Of a stretch of 64,000 nt of DNA, positions 1 to 9,028 are shown one piece after another (the first letter of the stretch is position 1; each line of letters starts with the position of its first letter). Below the pieces are notes generated by a model. It made no database searches. It was not told the DNA's origin and saw only the letters and a list, made by a program, of their open reading frames with translations. Position numbers and translations under genes: made by a program. This stretch comes from Bacteroidales bacterium (GTDB lineage: Bacteria > Bacteroidota > Bacteroidia > Bacteroidales > UBA1715), in assembly GCA_016714605.1 (NCBI GenBank), contig JADKDL010000012.1, forward strand, positions 62,001-126,000, read 5' to 3'.

Positions 1-27
1 ACAAGAAATTAATTAAAAAAAACACAA

Positions 28-1011
28 ATGAAATTTAAAATCTATACCCTAGTACTTTTTGGAATTATACTTAGTTCTTGCGTTTCAAAGAAACAGTTTC
101 AGACAATAAAAACGGCTAATGAGCGTACTGCAATAGAAAAAGATTCCTTGCAAACAGCTTTAACAGAAGTGAAAGCACTAAAAGAAGTACTTGATTCCAA
201 AAATGAATTATTGGAAAAAGATACCTCAAAATTAGGTATTGAAAAAAGAGAAACTTTAATTGAAAATGCTAAATTGAATGAATTAAACAATCAACTAATT
301 AATAATCAATCTAAATTGATGCAAGAGAATGCAATAGAAGCTAAAAAAATTCTTGCAGAATTGCAGACCACAAGAGCAGACTTGATAAGAAGGGAAGATT
401 CTCTCGAAATACTTGATAAAAATCTGAAAAGAGAAAGAGCGGTTGTTGAACAAATGAAAAATGAATTAGGACTTAAAGAAGAAGTTATAAAAGCAAAAAA
501 TGTAAAACTTGCTGAACTAGAGAGTGTTCTCAGAAAGAAAGACTCAGTAACCAGAGCTTTAAAAACAAAAATATCGGCAGCACTACTTGGCTTTGAAGGC
601 AATGGTCTATCTATAGTACAAAGAGATGGCAAAATTTATGTTTCGGTAGATGAAGAACTTCTTTTTCAAGTAGGTAAGGCTGATGTTGCTATAAAAGGAC
701 AAGATGCTCTCAAAAAACTTGCAATAGTTTTGGAAAAAAATTCTGATATAAACATAATGGTAGAAGGGCACACAGATAATACCGGATCTGAAAAAATAAA
801 TTGGGAACTAAGTACCAAAAGAGCTCATGCTATAACAGCAATTTTGCTTGACAACTCTAATATTGATGGCAAAAGAATAACAGTTGCCGGAAGGGGTCAA
901 TTTGCTCCGTTAGACAAAGCTAATACTGTAGAAGCTCGGTCAAAAAACAGACGATCTGAAATAATTCTTACTCCTGATTTAGGTGAATTGTTTTCAATAA
1001 TAAATGAATAA
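28..1011 (+). CDS. OmpA-family peptidoglycan-binding lipoprotein with coiled-coil stalk
   Basis: 327 aa. The N-terminus is a lipoprotein signal ending in LSSC (Cys18), so the mature protein should be lipid-anchored. Residues about 20-170 are a charged, heptad-like Lys/Glu/Leu-rich stretch that should form a long coiled coil. The last 110 residues are an OmpA C-terminal domain: GHTDNTG near residue 248, the LSTKRA helix, and the NRRSEI motif near residue 309. In this family the Asp of TDxxG and the Arg of NRR bind diaminopimelate in peptidoglycan. The inferred role is to tether the outer membrane to the cell wall, in the manner of Pal. It is separated by 46 bp from aspS, which has its own promoter-like box, so it is probably not in an operon with it. 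The family call is firm; the individual role is inferred. Confidence 0.88.
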   Translation: MKFKIYTLVLFGIILSSCVSKKQFQTIKTANERTAIEKDSLQTALTEVKALKEVLDSKNELLEKDTSKLGIEKRETLIENAKLNELNNQLINNQSKLMQENAIEAKKILAELQTTRADLIRREDSLEILDKNLKRERAVVEQMKNELGLKEEVIKAKNVKLAELESVLRKKDSVTRALKTKISAALLGFEGNGLSIVQRDGKIYVSVDEELLFQVGKADVAIKGQDALKKLAIVLEKNSDINIMVEGHTDNTGSEKINWELSTKRAHAITAILLDNSNIDGKRITVAGRGQFAPLDKANTVEARSKNRRSEIILTPDLGELFSIINE

Positions 1012-1023
1012 AAAAAATCAATA

Positions 1024-1031
1024 TATTTTTG
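1024..1031 (+). promoter_or_regulatory. candidate -7 box of the aspS promoter
   Basis: TATTTTTG matches the Bacteroidota -7 consensus TAnnTTTG and lies 26 bp before the aspS start codon. No clear -33 TTTG was found at the usual distance, so this is a weak call. Confidence 0.3.
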
Positions 1032-1057
1032 TTACTTTGCTAAAAAATTAAAGAAAT

Positions 1058-2814
1058 ATGTATAGAAGCTTTACTTGCGGAGAGTCGAGAATAGAGCATG
1101 TTGGAAAATATGTAGTATTGGCCGGATGGGTACAAAAAACCGAAGAATGGGTGGTATGGTATTCATAGATTTGAGAGACCGTTATGGTGTTACTCAACTA
1201 GTTGTTGATGAGAACACTAATAAAGATATATTTGCCCTAGCCAACGATTTAGGAAGAGAATTTGTAATTCAAGCCAAAGGAACAGTAATAGAGAGAAGTA
1301 GCAAAAATGCAAATATAGCTACTGGCGATATTGAAATAAATTTAACAGAACTAAACATTCTCAATAAAGCAGAAGTGCCTCCATTTACTATCCAAGCAGA
1401 TACAGACGGTGGCGAAGAACTGAGAATGCAATATAGGTACCTAGACTTACGTAGAGAACCACTTCAAAACAACCTAATACTCAGACACAGAATGGCTAAA
1501 CTCATTCGTGATTATCTTGATAATAAGGGATTTATTGAAGTTGAAACTCCGTACCTGATAAAATCTACTCCTGAAGGGGCTCGCGATTTTGTAGTACCTT
1601 CAAGAATACACCACGGAGAATTTTACGCACTTCCACAATCACCACAGGTATTTAAACAACTACTCATGGTAGGTGGATTCGATAAATATTTTCAAATAGT
1701 AAAATGTTTTAGAGATGAAGATTTCCGTTCAGATCGTCAGCCAGAGTTTACTCAAATAGACTGCGAAATGTCTTTTGTAGAACAAGAAGATATTTTGAAA
1801 ACATTTGAGGGCATGATGAAATATGTGCTTCTTAAAATAAAAGGTCTAGATTTCCCTGACCCATTTCCTAGAATGACCTATGCGCAATCTATGGAAGAAT
1901 ATGGCAACGATAAACCGGACATCAGATTTGGAATGAAAATAAAAAACCTTTCGCATATTGCTAAAGGAAAGGGATTTGTGGTTTTTGACGGCTCAGAATA
2001 TATTGGCGGTATTTGCGCTGAAGGCTGCTCTGAGTACACAAGAAAACAAACAGATGAACTTACTAATTTTGTGAAAAAACCACAAATTGGAGCAAAAGGT
2101 TTGGTTTATGTAAAATATGAAAAAGATGGTAGTTTAAAATCTTCTGTTGATAAATTTTACTCTCAAGAAGACCTCAAAAAATGGGCCGATGAGCTTAAAG
2201 CTAAACCGGGCGATTTACTTTTAATTCTTTCAGGAGACAAAGAACATACACAAAATGCTCTTTCTGAATTAAGACTAGAAATGGGAAATCAACTAGGCTT
2301 AAGAGACAAACAAATATTTGCGCCGCTTTGGGTTGTAGATTTTCCTTTGTTGGAATGGGATGAAAAATCAAACCGCTTTTTTGCAAAACATCATCCATTT
2401 ACATCTCCAAAAAAAGAAGATATCGGTCTTTTAGATTCAAATCCGAAAGATATACGTGCAAATGCTTATGATTTTGTAATTAACGGGACCGAAATAGGCG
2501 GAGGTTCAATAAGAATTTATGACTCGGCTTTACAACGTAAAATGTTTGAACTTCTCAACTTTACCGAAGAGGAAGCAAATTCACAATTCGGATTCCTTAT
2601 GAATGCATTCAAATTTGGTGCGCCTCCTCACGGTGGTATTGCTTTTGGCTTCGACAGATTGACATCTATTCTTAACGGAACAGATTCGATAAGAGATGTG
2701 ATAGCTTTTCCTAAAAACAATGCAGGTAGAGATATAATGATAGATTCTCCTTCAACAATAAGCAAAGATCAACTCAATGAGTTGAATATATTGGTTGCAG
2801 AAAAAAAGAAATAA
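1058..2814 (+). CDS. aspS: aspartyl-tRNA synthetase (frame broken near 1134-1139)
   Basis: Class II synthetase that charges tRNA-Asp, about 585 aa when repaired. From ATG 1058 the frame encodes the typical start [10 protein letters not shown] and LAGWVQK, then runs into a stop near 1168. The -1 frame carries on directly with [16 protein letters not shown] to the normal end at 2814. Adding one A to the six-A run at 1134-1139 restores VQKNRRMGG, as expected for the anticodon-binding OB fold. The rest is complete: motif 1 ([10 protein letters not shown]), motif 2 ([14 protein letters not shown], about residue 217), the bacterial GAD insertion, and motif 3 (GIAFGFDRL, about residue 525). A start at TTG 1075 would give a nonsense N-terminus. 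Because the gene is essential, I read the break as a one-base sequence error rather than a true pseudogene. tadA follows after one base. Confidence 0.93.
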
Positions 2815-2815
2815 T

Positions 2816-3274
2816 ATGAATGTAAAGCCTATAAACGATGAGCATTTTATGAAACAAGCTCTTGTTCAGGCAAGTATGGCACTTGAAAAAGATGAAGTTC
2901 CGGTTGGAGCTGTTATTGTCTGTAATAATCAGATAATTGCACGGGCTTTCAATCTTACTCAAACCTTAAATGATCCTACTGCTCATGCAGAGATGCAAGC
3001 TTTTACCGCTGCATCTGATTATTTAGGTGGAAAATATCTCAACGAGTGCACCCTCTATGTATCCTTGGAACCATGTGTTATGTGTGCAGGTGCTGCTTTT
3101 TGGGTGCAAATAGGTAGAGTTGTGTATGGTGCAGCCGATGCTAAAAGAGGTTATTCAATACTCAATTCATCGGTACTTCACCCTAAAACAAAAACTACCG
3201 GAGGCATTTTGGCTGAGGAAAGCGAACTGCTTCTGAAAACATTTTTTTCAAATAAACGAAAAAATAACAATTAA
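2816..3274 (+). CDS. tadA: tRNA adenosine(34) deaminase
   Basis: About 152 aa from ATG 2816. An in-frame TTG at 2795 lies inside aspS and is less likely as the start. It has the zinc-deaminase signature: HAE (in AHAEMQAF, about residue 57) for the first zinc ligand and catalytic Glu, and PCVMCAGA (about residue 86) for the two Cys ligands. TadA converts A34 to inosine in tRNA-Arg(ACG). The family also contains guanine and cytosine deaminases, but the length and the EPCVMCAGA/GRVVYGAADAKRG context are those of TadA. It starts 1 bp after the aspS stop, so the two are probably cotranscribed. Both genes act in tRNA function. Confidence 0.9.
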   Translation: MNVKPINDEHFMKQALVQASMALEKDEVPVGAVIVCNNQIIARAFNLTQTLNDPTAHAEMQAFTAASDYLGGKYLNECTLYVSLEPCVMCAGAAFWVQIGRVVYGAADAKRGYSILNSSVLHPKTKTTGGILAEESELLLKTFFSNKRKNNN

Positions 3275-3299
3275 AAAAATCAAATTAAATCTAAAAAAA

Positions 3300-3947
3300 A
3301 TGAATCAAAAAGTATCTTCAATTTTAATCATTATTTTAAGCTTGGCTGTTATGGTATTATTCATACTACATTTCTCAGCGCCAAATACTTCAAATAACCA
3401 AACTGCAAATCAGGTATACAACAACCCTGCTGACAGCAATTCTGTTGTAAGCAATGGTTCTTTATCAAACTTTCCAGTTGTGTATGTAAATCTCGACACA
3501 TTAGTTAAAAACTATAAATTCTTCAAAGAATTAGAATCGAAATTTGCTTCAAAACAAATGGGTTTCGAACAAAAATTCGGCACTAAAATGAGAAGCTTAG
3601 AGGAAGAGGTTTATACCTTTCAGACGAGAGCACAAAAAGGACTTTTGACCAATAAGGAGATGCAAGATAAACAAGTTGAACTTCAAGCTAAAGAACAAGA
3701 TTTGCGTAAAGAAAATGAAATATTATCGCGCGAATTGGAACAAGAAGAGTTAAGACTGATGAAACAAGTAAAAGACAGCATATTGGCGGCTATAAATCAA
3801 TATAATGTAAACAAAAATTTTGAAATTATCTTGAACAATGCTTATAGTAGCAGTGTTTTGTACGCTAAAGACGAACTTAACATTACCGATACTATTCAAG
3901 TAATTATTAACGACCGATACGAAAAATCATTGGCAGGAAAAAAATAG
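3300..3947 (+). CDS. OmpH/Skp-like periplasmic chaperone family protein
   Basis: 215 aa. Residues 7-26 form a hydrophobic N-terminal segment (signal peptide or membrane anchor), followed by a low-complexity Asn/Ser linker. From about residue 60 the sequence follows the OmpH/Skp pattern: a short beta strand (VVYVNLDTLVKNY), two long charged helices rich in Glu, Lys and Gln that would form the tentacle coiled coil, and a C-terminal strand region ending in LNITDTIQVIINDRYEKSLAG. Skp proteins hold unfolded outer-membrane proteins in the periplasm. It does not sit beside bamA here, so this is a family call rather than a claim of Skp orthology. It lies 25 bp after tadA and is closed by a strong terminator. 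Confidence 0.75.
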   Translation: MNQKVSSILIIILSLAVMVLFILHFSAPNTSNNQTANQVYNNPADSNSVVSNGSLSNFPVVYVNLDTLVKNYKFFKELESKFASKQMGFEQKFGTKMRSLEEEVYTFQTRAQKGLLTNKEMQDKQVELQAKEQDLRKENEILSRELEQEELRLMKQVKDSILAAINQYNVNKNFEIILNNAYSSSVLYAKDELNITDTIQVIINDRYEKSLAGKK

Positions 3948-3975
3948 TCCAATCACATTCAAATTCATAAAAAAG

Positions 3976-4014
3976 GGCGATGTCACTACTAAAACGGTAA
4001 CATCGCCTTTTTTA
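3976..4014. terminator. bidirectional intrinsic terminator
   Basis: GGCGATGT (3976-3983) pairs with ACATCGCC (4000-4007). It is flanked by an A-run upstream and a T-run downstream, so it can serve both the plus-strand Skp-like gene and argS on the minus strand. Confidence 0.85.
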
Positions 4015-5811
4015 TTACATTCTATTTGGAACCTCAATACCTAGCAATCCCATTGCCGATTTTATGACACTAGCAACTTGTTTAGAAAGTACCAGTCTAA
4101 AAACTTTTACGGCATCATTAGTTTCTTTAAGAATAGTAAAATCATGATAAAACTGATTATATTCTTTTACCAAATCGTAAACATAATTGGCAATAACGGC
4201 AGGACTATGAAGTAATCCTGCTTCTTTAATAACTTCCGGATAGAGAGCTATGGTTTTGATAAGTGCAATTTCTTTATCGTTTATAGCCAAATTATCATGA
4301 ATGGAATCGGGCAGAATAATTGAAAGTTCACTTGCTTTCTTAAGTACCGAATGTATACGAGTATATGTGTACTGAATAAATGGCCCCGTGTTTCCATTGA
4401 AGTCAATAGATTCTTTCGGGTTGAAAGTCATTGTTTTGCGGGGTTCTACTTTCAAAATAAAATACTTAAGTGCTCCCATTGCCAAAATTTCATATACTTT
4501 CTTGGCTTCATCTTCGGGCATTGCACTCAGTTTGCCTAATTCTTTTGAAATAGCTTCGGCACTAGAAATCATCTCTGCCATAAGTTCATCGGCATCTACT
4601 ACAGTGCCTTCTCTAGATTTCATCTTACCTTCAGGCAATTCAACCATGCCGTATGACATGTGATAAATTTTATCGGCCCATTGGTAGCCTAGTTTTTTTA
4701 ATATAAGTGCCAATACCTGGAAATGATAATTTTGCTCATTACCAACCACATAAATGAGCTCATTCATGTTATTGCACTCCTCAAAACGCTGTATTGCGGT
4801 GCCAATATCTTGTGTCATATAAACCGAAGTACCATCGGGTCTAAGCAATAGTTTATGATCTAGACCATCGGGTTCAAGGTCTGCCCAGATAGAGGTATCT
4901 TCTTTTTGATACAAAACTCCTTTTTTCATACCTTCAATTACTTTCTCTTTTCCTAAAAGATAGGTTTGAGATTCATAATAAATCTTATCGAAAGTTACCC
5001 CCAGTTGTTTATAGGTAACATCAAAACCTTCATAAACCCAATTGTTCATGGTTGTCCAAAGTGTAACAGTATCATGGTCTCCAGCCTCCCATTTTCTGAG
5101 CATTTCTCGTGCTTCTTCAATAATTGGAGCTTCGTTTTTGGCTTGATCCTCAGTTTTTCCGCTTTCTACAAGTTGAGCTATCTGAACTTTATACTCTTTA
5201 TCAAAACGAACATAATACTTACCCACGAGGTGGTCGCCCTTGAGGCCTGTTGACTGAGGTGTTTCTCCATTTCCAAATTTTTGCCAAGCGAGCATGGATT
5301 TACAAATATGTATACCTCTGTCATTTACAAGATTTACTTTAAGCACTTTATTACCATTTGCCTCTAGTATATTTGCAATAGAAAAACCTAAAAGATTATT
5401 TCTAATATGCCCTAAATGCAGAGGTTTATTGGTATTTGGCGATGAATATTCTACCATAACCACAGGCGCAGTATCGGTAACTGCAACAAAACCATACTGT
5501 TTTTGATGCGTAATTTCATTGAGCAATTGTATCCAATAATTCTGAGAAATACAGATGTTTAAAAAACCCTTTACGACATTGTAACTTTCAATTATGGAAA
5601 TATTGTCTTTCAGATATTCTCCTAATTGAGCTGCAGTAATTTCCGGACTTTTCTTTGAAACCTTCAAAAAAGGAAAAACTACAATAGTTTTATCACCGGT
5701 AAACTCTTTCTTTGTCTGCTGAACTTGAACTAAATCAACTGCAATATCAGCATCATACAATGCTTTAACTGCTTTAACTGTAATATCTTGAATTAAAGAA
5801 TCAATATTCAT
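4015..5811 (-). CDS. argS: arginyl-tRNA synthetase
   Basis: 598 aa, full length for class I ArgRS. Signature motifs are the HIGH motif HLGH (residues 132-135, in KPLHLGHIRNN) and the KMSKS-like MKSREGT near residue 395. The N-terminal Add-1 domain typical of ArgRS precedes the catalytic core, and the C-terminal helical anticodon-binding DALR domain includes YTRIHSVLKK and a C-terminus of MGLLGIEVPNRM. It attaches arginine to tRNA-Arg. It stands alone on the minus strand and shares a bidirectional terminator with the Skp-like gene. The 284 bp to the next, divergently transcribed gene should hold both promoters. Confidence 0.97.
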   Translation of the reverse strand: MNIDSLIQDITVKAVKALYDADIAVDLVQVQQTKKEFTGDKTIVVFPFLKVSKKSPEITAAQLGEYLKDNISIIESYNVVKGFLNICISQNYWIQLLNEITHQKQYGFVAVTDTAPVVMVEYSSPNTNKPLHLGHIRNNLLGFSIANILEANGNKVLKVNLVNDRGIHICKSMLAWQKFGNGETPQSTGLKGDHLVGKYYVRFDKEYKVQIAQLVESGKTEDQAKNEAPIIEEAREMLRKWEAGDHDTVTLWTTMNNWVYEGFDVTYKQLGVTFDKIYYESQTYLLGKEKVIEGMKKGVLYQKEDTSIWADLEPDGLDHKLLLRPDGTSVYMTQDIGTAIQRFEECNNMNELIYVVGNEQNYHFQVLALILKKLGYQWADKIYHMSYGMVELPEGKMKSREGTVVDADELMAEMISSAEAISKELGKLSAMPEDEAKKVYEILAMGALKYFILKVEPRKTMTFNPKESIDFNGNTGPFIQYTYTRIHSVLKKASELSIILPDSIHDNLAINDKEIALIKTIALYPEVIKEAGLLHSPAVIANYVYDLVKEYNQFYHDFTILKETNDAVKVFRLVLSKQVASVIKSAMGLLGIEVPNRM

Positions 5812-6036
5812 CTATATTTTTATTAAAATTAGTATTCTATGAAAAAACAAACTGAATCTAGTACAATTAAAGAAAAAATATAAAATATATTCTAGCTTAA
5901 AATTATAACTGAAATCAGAACAAACAGAAATTTGAAATTTTATGCAAAAATATTATAAAGTTGCGAAACTATCAGCTCAATTATTACTTAATTGTTCAAT
6001 AGTAATAAAATTAGCTTATTACAACTTTAAAAATGT

Positions 6037-6044
6037 TATTTTTG
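6037..6044 (+). promoter_or_regulatory. candidate -7 box for the AlkD-like gene
   Basis: TATTTTTG fits TAnnTTTG and lies 51 bp upstream of the start at 6096. No convincing -33 element was seen. Confidence 0.3.
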
Positions 6045-6095
6045 TAGCATAAAATAGATTTTCAGGTCTAATATCATATACTAAAAAATTCAGAA

Positions 6096-6755
6096 ATGGA
6101 AACTTATAAGCAACTAGGAGAATTGCTTAGATACATAAAACACCATCAAGACGGGGAGGTTGTTTCAAAAATGAACGCATCGGGCATAGTATATAATATG
6201 AACTATGGTCTTTCGCTCTACCTGTTGATGCAAAAAGCAAAACAAATAGGACGAAATCATGAACTAGCACTACTCTTACGAAAAGAAGCTTTTAGAGAAG
6301 CTCAGCTCCTTTATTTTATGATAGAAGAGCCTTCGTACATAGATGCTGTGGAAATGGAAAAAATTGTAAACGATTTTACTAATTACGAATTAGCTGAAAT
6401 AGCTTGTCTGCATTTATTTCCTTACTGCGAGAATGCAATAGACAAAATAAAACATTGGACAAAATCAGGAAATGAATACGTCAGAATGTCAGGTTTTACC
6501 CTATTAGGCAGACTCATAATGAAACGACCGGATCTAGAAAAAGATAAGATTCAAGATATTTTATATATTTTTGATGTATTGCCAGAAAATGGCAGTCTTT
6601 TTGAGAAAAGGAGTATCTGTTTTGCGTTATCTGTAATTGCAAAATTTGGATTGAAAAATGAGGTAGAAGTGATAAACAATTTGCTTGGTCAAAACAATTC
6701 GGCCGTTGCTCAGTTTGTATATAAAAATATGATAGAAGAGCTCAAATACGTTTAG
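6096..6755 (+). CDS. DNA alkylation repair (AlkD-like) HEAT-repeat protein
   Basis: 219 aa, all-helical, with no signal peptide. The pattern of helical pairs (LALLLRKEAFREAQLLYFMIEEPSYIDA, then a WTKSGNEYVRMSGFTLLGRLI repeat) resembles the ALK/HEAT repeats of the AlkC/AlkD DNA-glycosylase superfamily, in particular the 'W ... N ... R ... G' spacing of AlkD. Members bind DNA and, in the active ones, remove positively charged alkyl bases. Key catalytic residues (Trp, Asp and Arg in AlkD) cannot be assigned with confidence by eye, so a structural HEAT protein without glycosylase activity remains possible. No repair gene is adjacent; the next gene is a membrane protein 48 bp downstream. Confidence 0.6.
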   Translation: METYKQLGELLRYIKHHQDGEVVSKMNASGIVYNMNYGLSLYLLMQKAKQIGRNHELALLLRKEAFREAQLLYFMIEEPSYIDAVEMEKIVNDFTNYELAEIACLHLFPYCENAIDKIKHWTKSGNEYVRMSGFTLLGRLIMKRPDLEKDKIQDILYIFDVLPENGSLFEKRSICFALSVIAKFGLKNEVEVINNLLGQNNSAVAQFVYKNMIEELKYV

Positions 6756-6803
6756 AATCTTTTACACAAATTTAAAAAATGTATAACCAATAAATGTACA
6801 AAT

Positions 6804-7559
6804 ATGTTTGAAAAGTCATCAAATCCGGCATTGAAAAATGCCTTTAGTCAGGTCAGATCATTTTCCAGAGAAGAAGGTGCAATGACCTTAAACGGCACTA
6901 TGAATAAAACTATAATATTGTTTCTTGTAGTTATTGCAAGTGCTGCTGTTACATGGAAACTTATACTTAGTTCGCCGGGAATGGCAATGGGACTTATAAT
7001 AACCGGAGCAATAGGCGGATTGATTATGTCGCTCGTTACAATATTCAAAAAAGAATATTCAAAAATCACATCATTAATTTACGCTGTTTTTCAAGGATTA
7101 TTTTTGGGTGGAATATCATTATTTGCAAGCACCGCATTTGCAGAAAAAGCACCCGGTATAGTAACAAATGCAATATTGCTTACCCTAGGAGTTTTTCTAG
7201 TAATGTTGTTTATTTACCGTCAAGGTATTATTAAACCTACTCAAAAATTTATGACCGGCTTATTTGCAGCTACCGGTGCTATAGCTTTAGTATATCTTCT
7301 AAGTATGGTACTTGGCATGTTTGGTGTGCAAATACCATTGATTCACGGTTCTGGTACAATAGGCATTATTTTCAGTGTAGTTGTAGTCGTTATTGCAGCC
7401 CTTAATCTGATTATGGATTTCAAAATGATTGAAGATGGTGTAGCTGCACAAGCTCCAAAATATATGGAGTGGTATGGAGCATTCGGACTTATGGTAACCC
7501 TTATCTGGCTTTACTTGGAAATATTACGATTGTTGATGAAACTAGCTAGTAGAGATTAA
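6804..7559 (+). CDS. Bax inhibitor-1 / YccA-family membrane protein
   Basis: 251 aa with seven predicted membrane helices from about residue 32 on (FLVVIASAAVTWKLI, AMGLIITGAIGGLIM, IYAVFQGLFLGGISLFA and so on). The N-terminus FEKSSNPALKNAFSQ and the conserved LNLIMDFKMIEDGVAAQAPKYMEWYGAFGL segment, with its Asp pair, place it in the bacterial branch of the TMBIM family. Members are pH-sensitive Ca2+-leak channels or protease modulators (BsYetJ, E. coli YccA). The role in this organism is unknown. It is closed by a strong terminator. Confidence 0.85.
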   Translation: MFEKSSNPALKNAFSQVRSFSREEGAMTLNGTMNKTIILFLVVIASAAVTWKLILSSPGMAMGLIITGAIGGLIMSLVTIFKKEYSKITSLIYAVFQGLFLGGISLFASTAFAEKAPGIVTNAILLTLGVFLVMLFIYRQGIIKPTQKFMTGLFAATGAIALVYLLSMVLGMFGVQIPLIHGSGTIGIIFSVVVVVIAALNLIMDFKMIEDGVAAQAPKYMEWYGAFGLMVTLIWLYLEILRLLMKLASRD

Positions 7560-7586
7560 CAAAATCATTCACCACAAATATTCTTA

Positions 7587-7622
7587 AGAGGCAGTACAGC
7601 AATGTATTGCCTCTTTTTTTTG
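7587..7622 (+). terminator. intrinsic terminator
   Basis: AGAGGCAGTACA (7587-7598), a GCAA loop and TGTATTGCCTCT (7603-7614) form a 12-bp stem with one G-T pair, followed by a T-run. Confidence 0.85.
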
Positions 7623-7735
7623 ATTATTTTCATAATTACCATAACATTCTTATAATAATAGAGGTATAAGCATAACATTGCTAGAAAAAATGTAATGATT
7701 TCCAATTAAGTGTGTCATCTAAAACCTATATTCTT

Positions 7736-8143
7736 ATGCATAGATTTTTTATACCTCTTTTCATTTTTGTTGTGTATTCTATAAATATTCAAGCACAATC
7801 GGTAATCAATTTTGAAAAAAATAAATCTGTAAATATTGAGGTTACCGAGCAATTCACATCGCCCGATTTAGCTTGTAATATTACAGCAAGTTCGGGAATG
7901 CAAAAACCAACCGTTATAATTGATGTTAAAGGGAGAATGTATCAAGATTTGAATTTGAAATTCTATAATTCGATGAGGCAACTTACCTACAACGAACCAC
8001 TTACAGAAGCAACAACAGAAATTGATTTGGAGAATGTATTCATGGGTAAATATGAACTGAGAATTTACAATAAAGCCGGACAACATTTGAAAACATTTAT
8101 TGTATCAAAAACAAAAAATGAAATTGTAGAAAGTACGTATTAA
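7736..8143 (+). CDS. small secreted protein resembling a T9SS-type C-terminal domain
   Basis: 135 aa from ATG 7736; an upstream in-frame GTG at 7712 would put eight polar residues before the signal peptide. The signal peptide (FFIPLFIFVVYSINIQA) is followed by a beta-rich domain. The second half (IIDVKGRMYQDLNLKFYNSMRQL, then TEIDLENVFMGKYELRIYNKAGQHLKTFIVSK) has the layout of a Por-secretion sorting domain: strand, 'G-Y-x-L-R-I', then a closing strand with a basic end. Here it makes up nearly the whole mature protein. I cannot say whether it is a free-standing sorting domain or a small periplasmic beta-sandwich. A terminator stem overlaps the stop codon. Confidence 0.6.
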   Translation: MHRFFIPLFIFVVYSINIQAQSVINFEKNKSVNIEVTEQFTSPDLACNITASSGMQKPTVIIDVKGRMYQDLNLKFYNSMRQLTYNEPLTEATTEIDLENVFMGKYELRIYNKAGQHLKTFIVSKTKNEIVESTY

Positions 8144-8164
8144 ATTACCGTACTTTCTTTTTTT
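8129..8164 (+). terminator. intrinsic terminator overlapping the end of the small secreted gene
   Basis: GAAAGTACG (8129-8137) pairs with CGTACTTTC (8149-8157), followed by seven T. The stop codon of the upstream gene lies in the loop. Confidence 0.8.
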
Positions 8165-8192
8165 AGCTTTTTATCTGATTTCATTAATATTA

Positions 8193-8227
8193 AAAGCAAT
8201 TCAAAAATTTCTACTTTGAATTGCTTT
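8193..8227 (-). terminator. hairpin at the 3' end of the SDR gene
   Basis: AAAGCAATTCAAA (8193-8205) and TTTGAATTGCTTT (8215-8227) form a perfect 13-bp stem across the SDR stop codon. The T-tract on the minus strand is short, so termination efficiency is uncertain. Confidence 0.6.
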
Positions 8228-9019
8228 CGTGTTTAAATAATCTTTTTTATAAATATTCAACAATACTTTACTTTTTAATCTGAGCGGTAATCTATTTAAA
8301 ATAAATAGGTTCAATCTATTATACCAACCAGGCAAGACTATTGTTTTTTTTCTATACATGGCTTTTAAAGCAGCAGCTGCAACAACATCGGGCATTTGAG
8401 TCATAGCTCTTGCTAAACGTCCATAAGAAGCAACGCGAGCCTTAAGCAAGTCGTTGGTGAGCATAGAACCCGGATTAACTAAAGTAACACTCACGCCTGT
8501 TTGAGCCAACTCTGCTCTCAAAGTCTGAGAAAAATTTGAAATAAACGCCTTAGATGCCGGATAAATACTCTTATAAGGGATAGGCATATAAGATGCCATA
8601 CTGCCAATATTCATAATATAAGCACTTTCGCAACTCTTAAGCTGTGGTAAGAATAACTTAGTAATTAACACAGTAGCTCTAATATTGAGCATAATAACAG
8701 ATTCTATAAAATCATAAGATGAGTCTTCAAAAGGGAACGACCCTCCCAGCCCAGCATTGTTAATTAATATATTAACACAAAAGCCCTTCTCTGTAACCCA
8801 TTTAAATAGATCTTGAGGAGCCGATTGCTCTCTTAAATCTGTTTCAAAAATTTCTACTTTTGCATCATATAGTTTTTGCAAAGAAAGTGCAAAGCCTGAT
8901 AAATCTTGATTAGGCAAGGAAACCAACAATAACTGCTGTTTTTTCTTGGCACAAGCTATTGCCAACTCTTTTCCTAAACCAGAACTGGCTCCGGTAATAA
9001 GCGTGTAATATTTTGACAT
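8201..9019 (-). CDS. short-chain dehydrogenase/reductase
   Basis: 272 aa classical SDR. The NAD(P)-binding motif TGASSGLG is at residues 9-16, the NNAG motif (LINNAGLGG) near residue 90, a catalytic Ser in MNIGSMASY, and the YPASK active site (Tyr-x-x-x-Lys) near residue 150. The C-terminal extension rich in basic residues (LNRLPLRLKSKVLLNIYKK) resembles DltE/YqjQ-type SDRs acting on lipids or undefined substrates. The substrate is not readable from sequence. It follows the epimerase gene by 9 bp on the same strand, so the two are probably an operon. Confidence 0.85.
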   Translation of the reverse strand: MSKYYTLITGASSGLGKELAIACAKKKQQLLLVSLPNQDLSGFALSLQKLYDAKVEIFETDLREQSAPQDLFKWVTEKGFCVNILINNAGLGGSFPFEDSSYDFIESVIMLNIRATVLITKLFLPQLKSCESAYIMNIGSMASYMPIPYKSIYPASKAFISNFSQTLRAELAQTGVSVTLVNPGSMLTNDLLKARVASYGRLARAMTQMPDVVAAAALKAMYRKKTIVLPGWYNRLNLFILNRLPLRLKSKVLLNIYKKDYLNTKAIQSRNF

Positions 9020-9028
9020 TCTTTATTT

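Noticed and set aside
1134..1140. Programmed -1 frameshift site in aspS (A-rich heptamer)
   Set aside because: In the aspS frame the codons are CAA AAA ACC, so the A-site tRNA cannot re-pair after slipping. One missing A gives a simpler explanation, and the same kind of break occurs in many other genes here.
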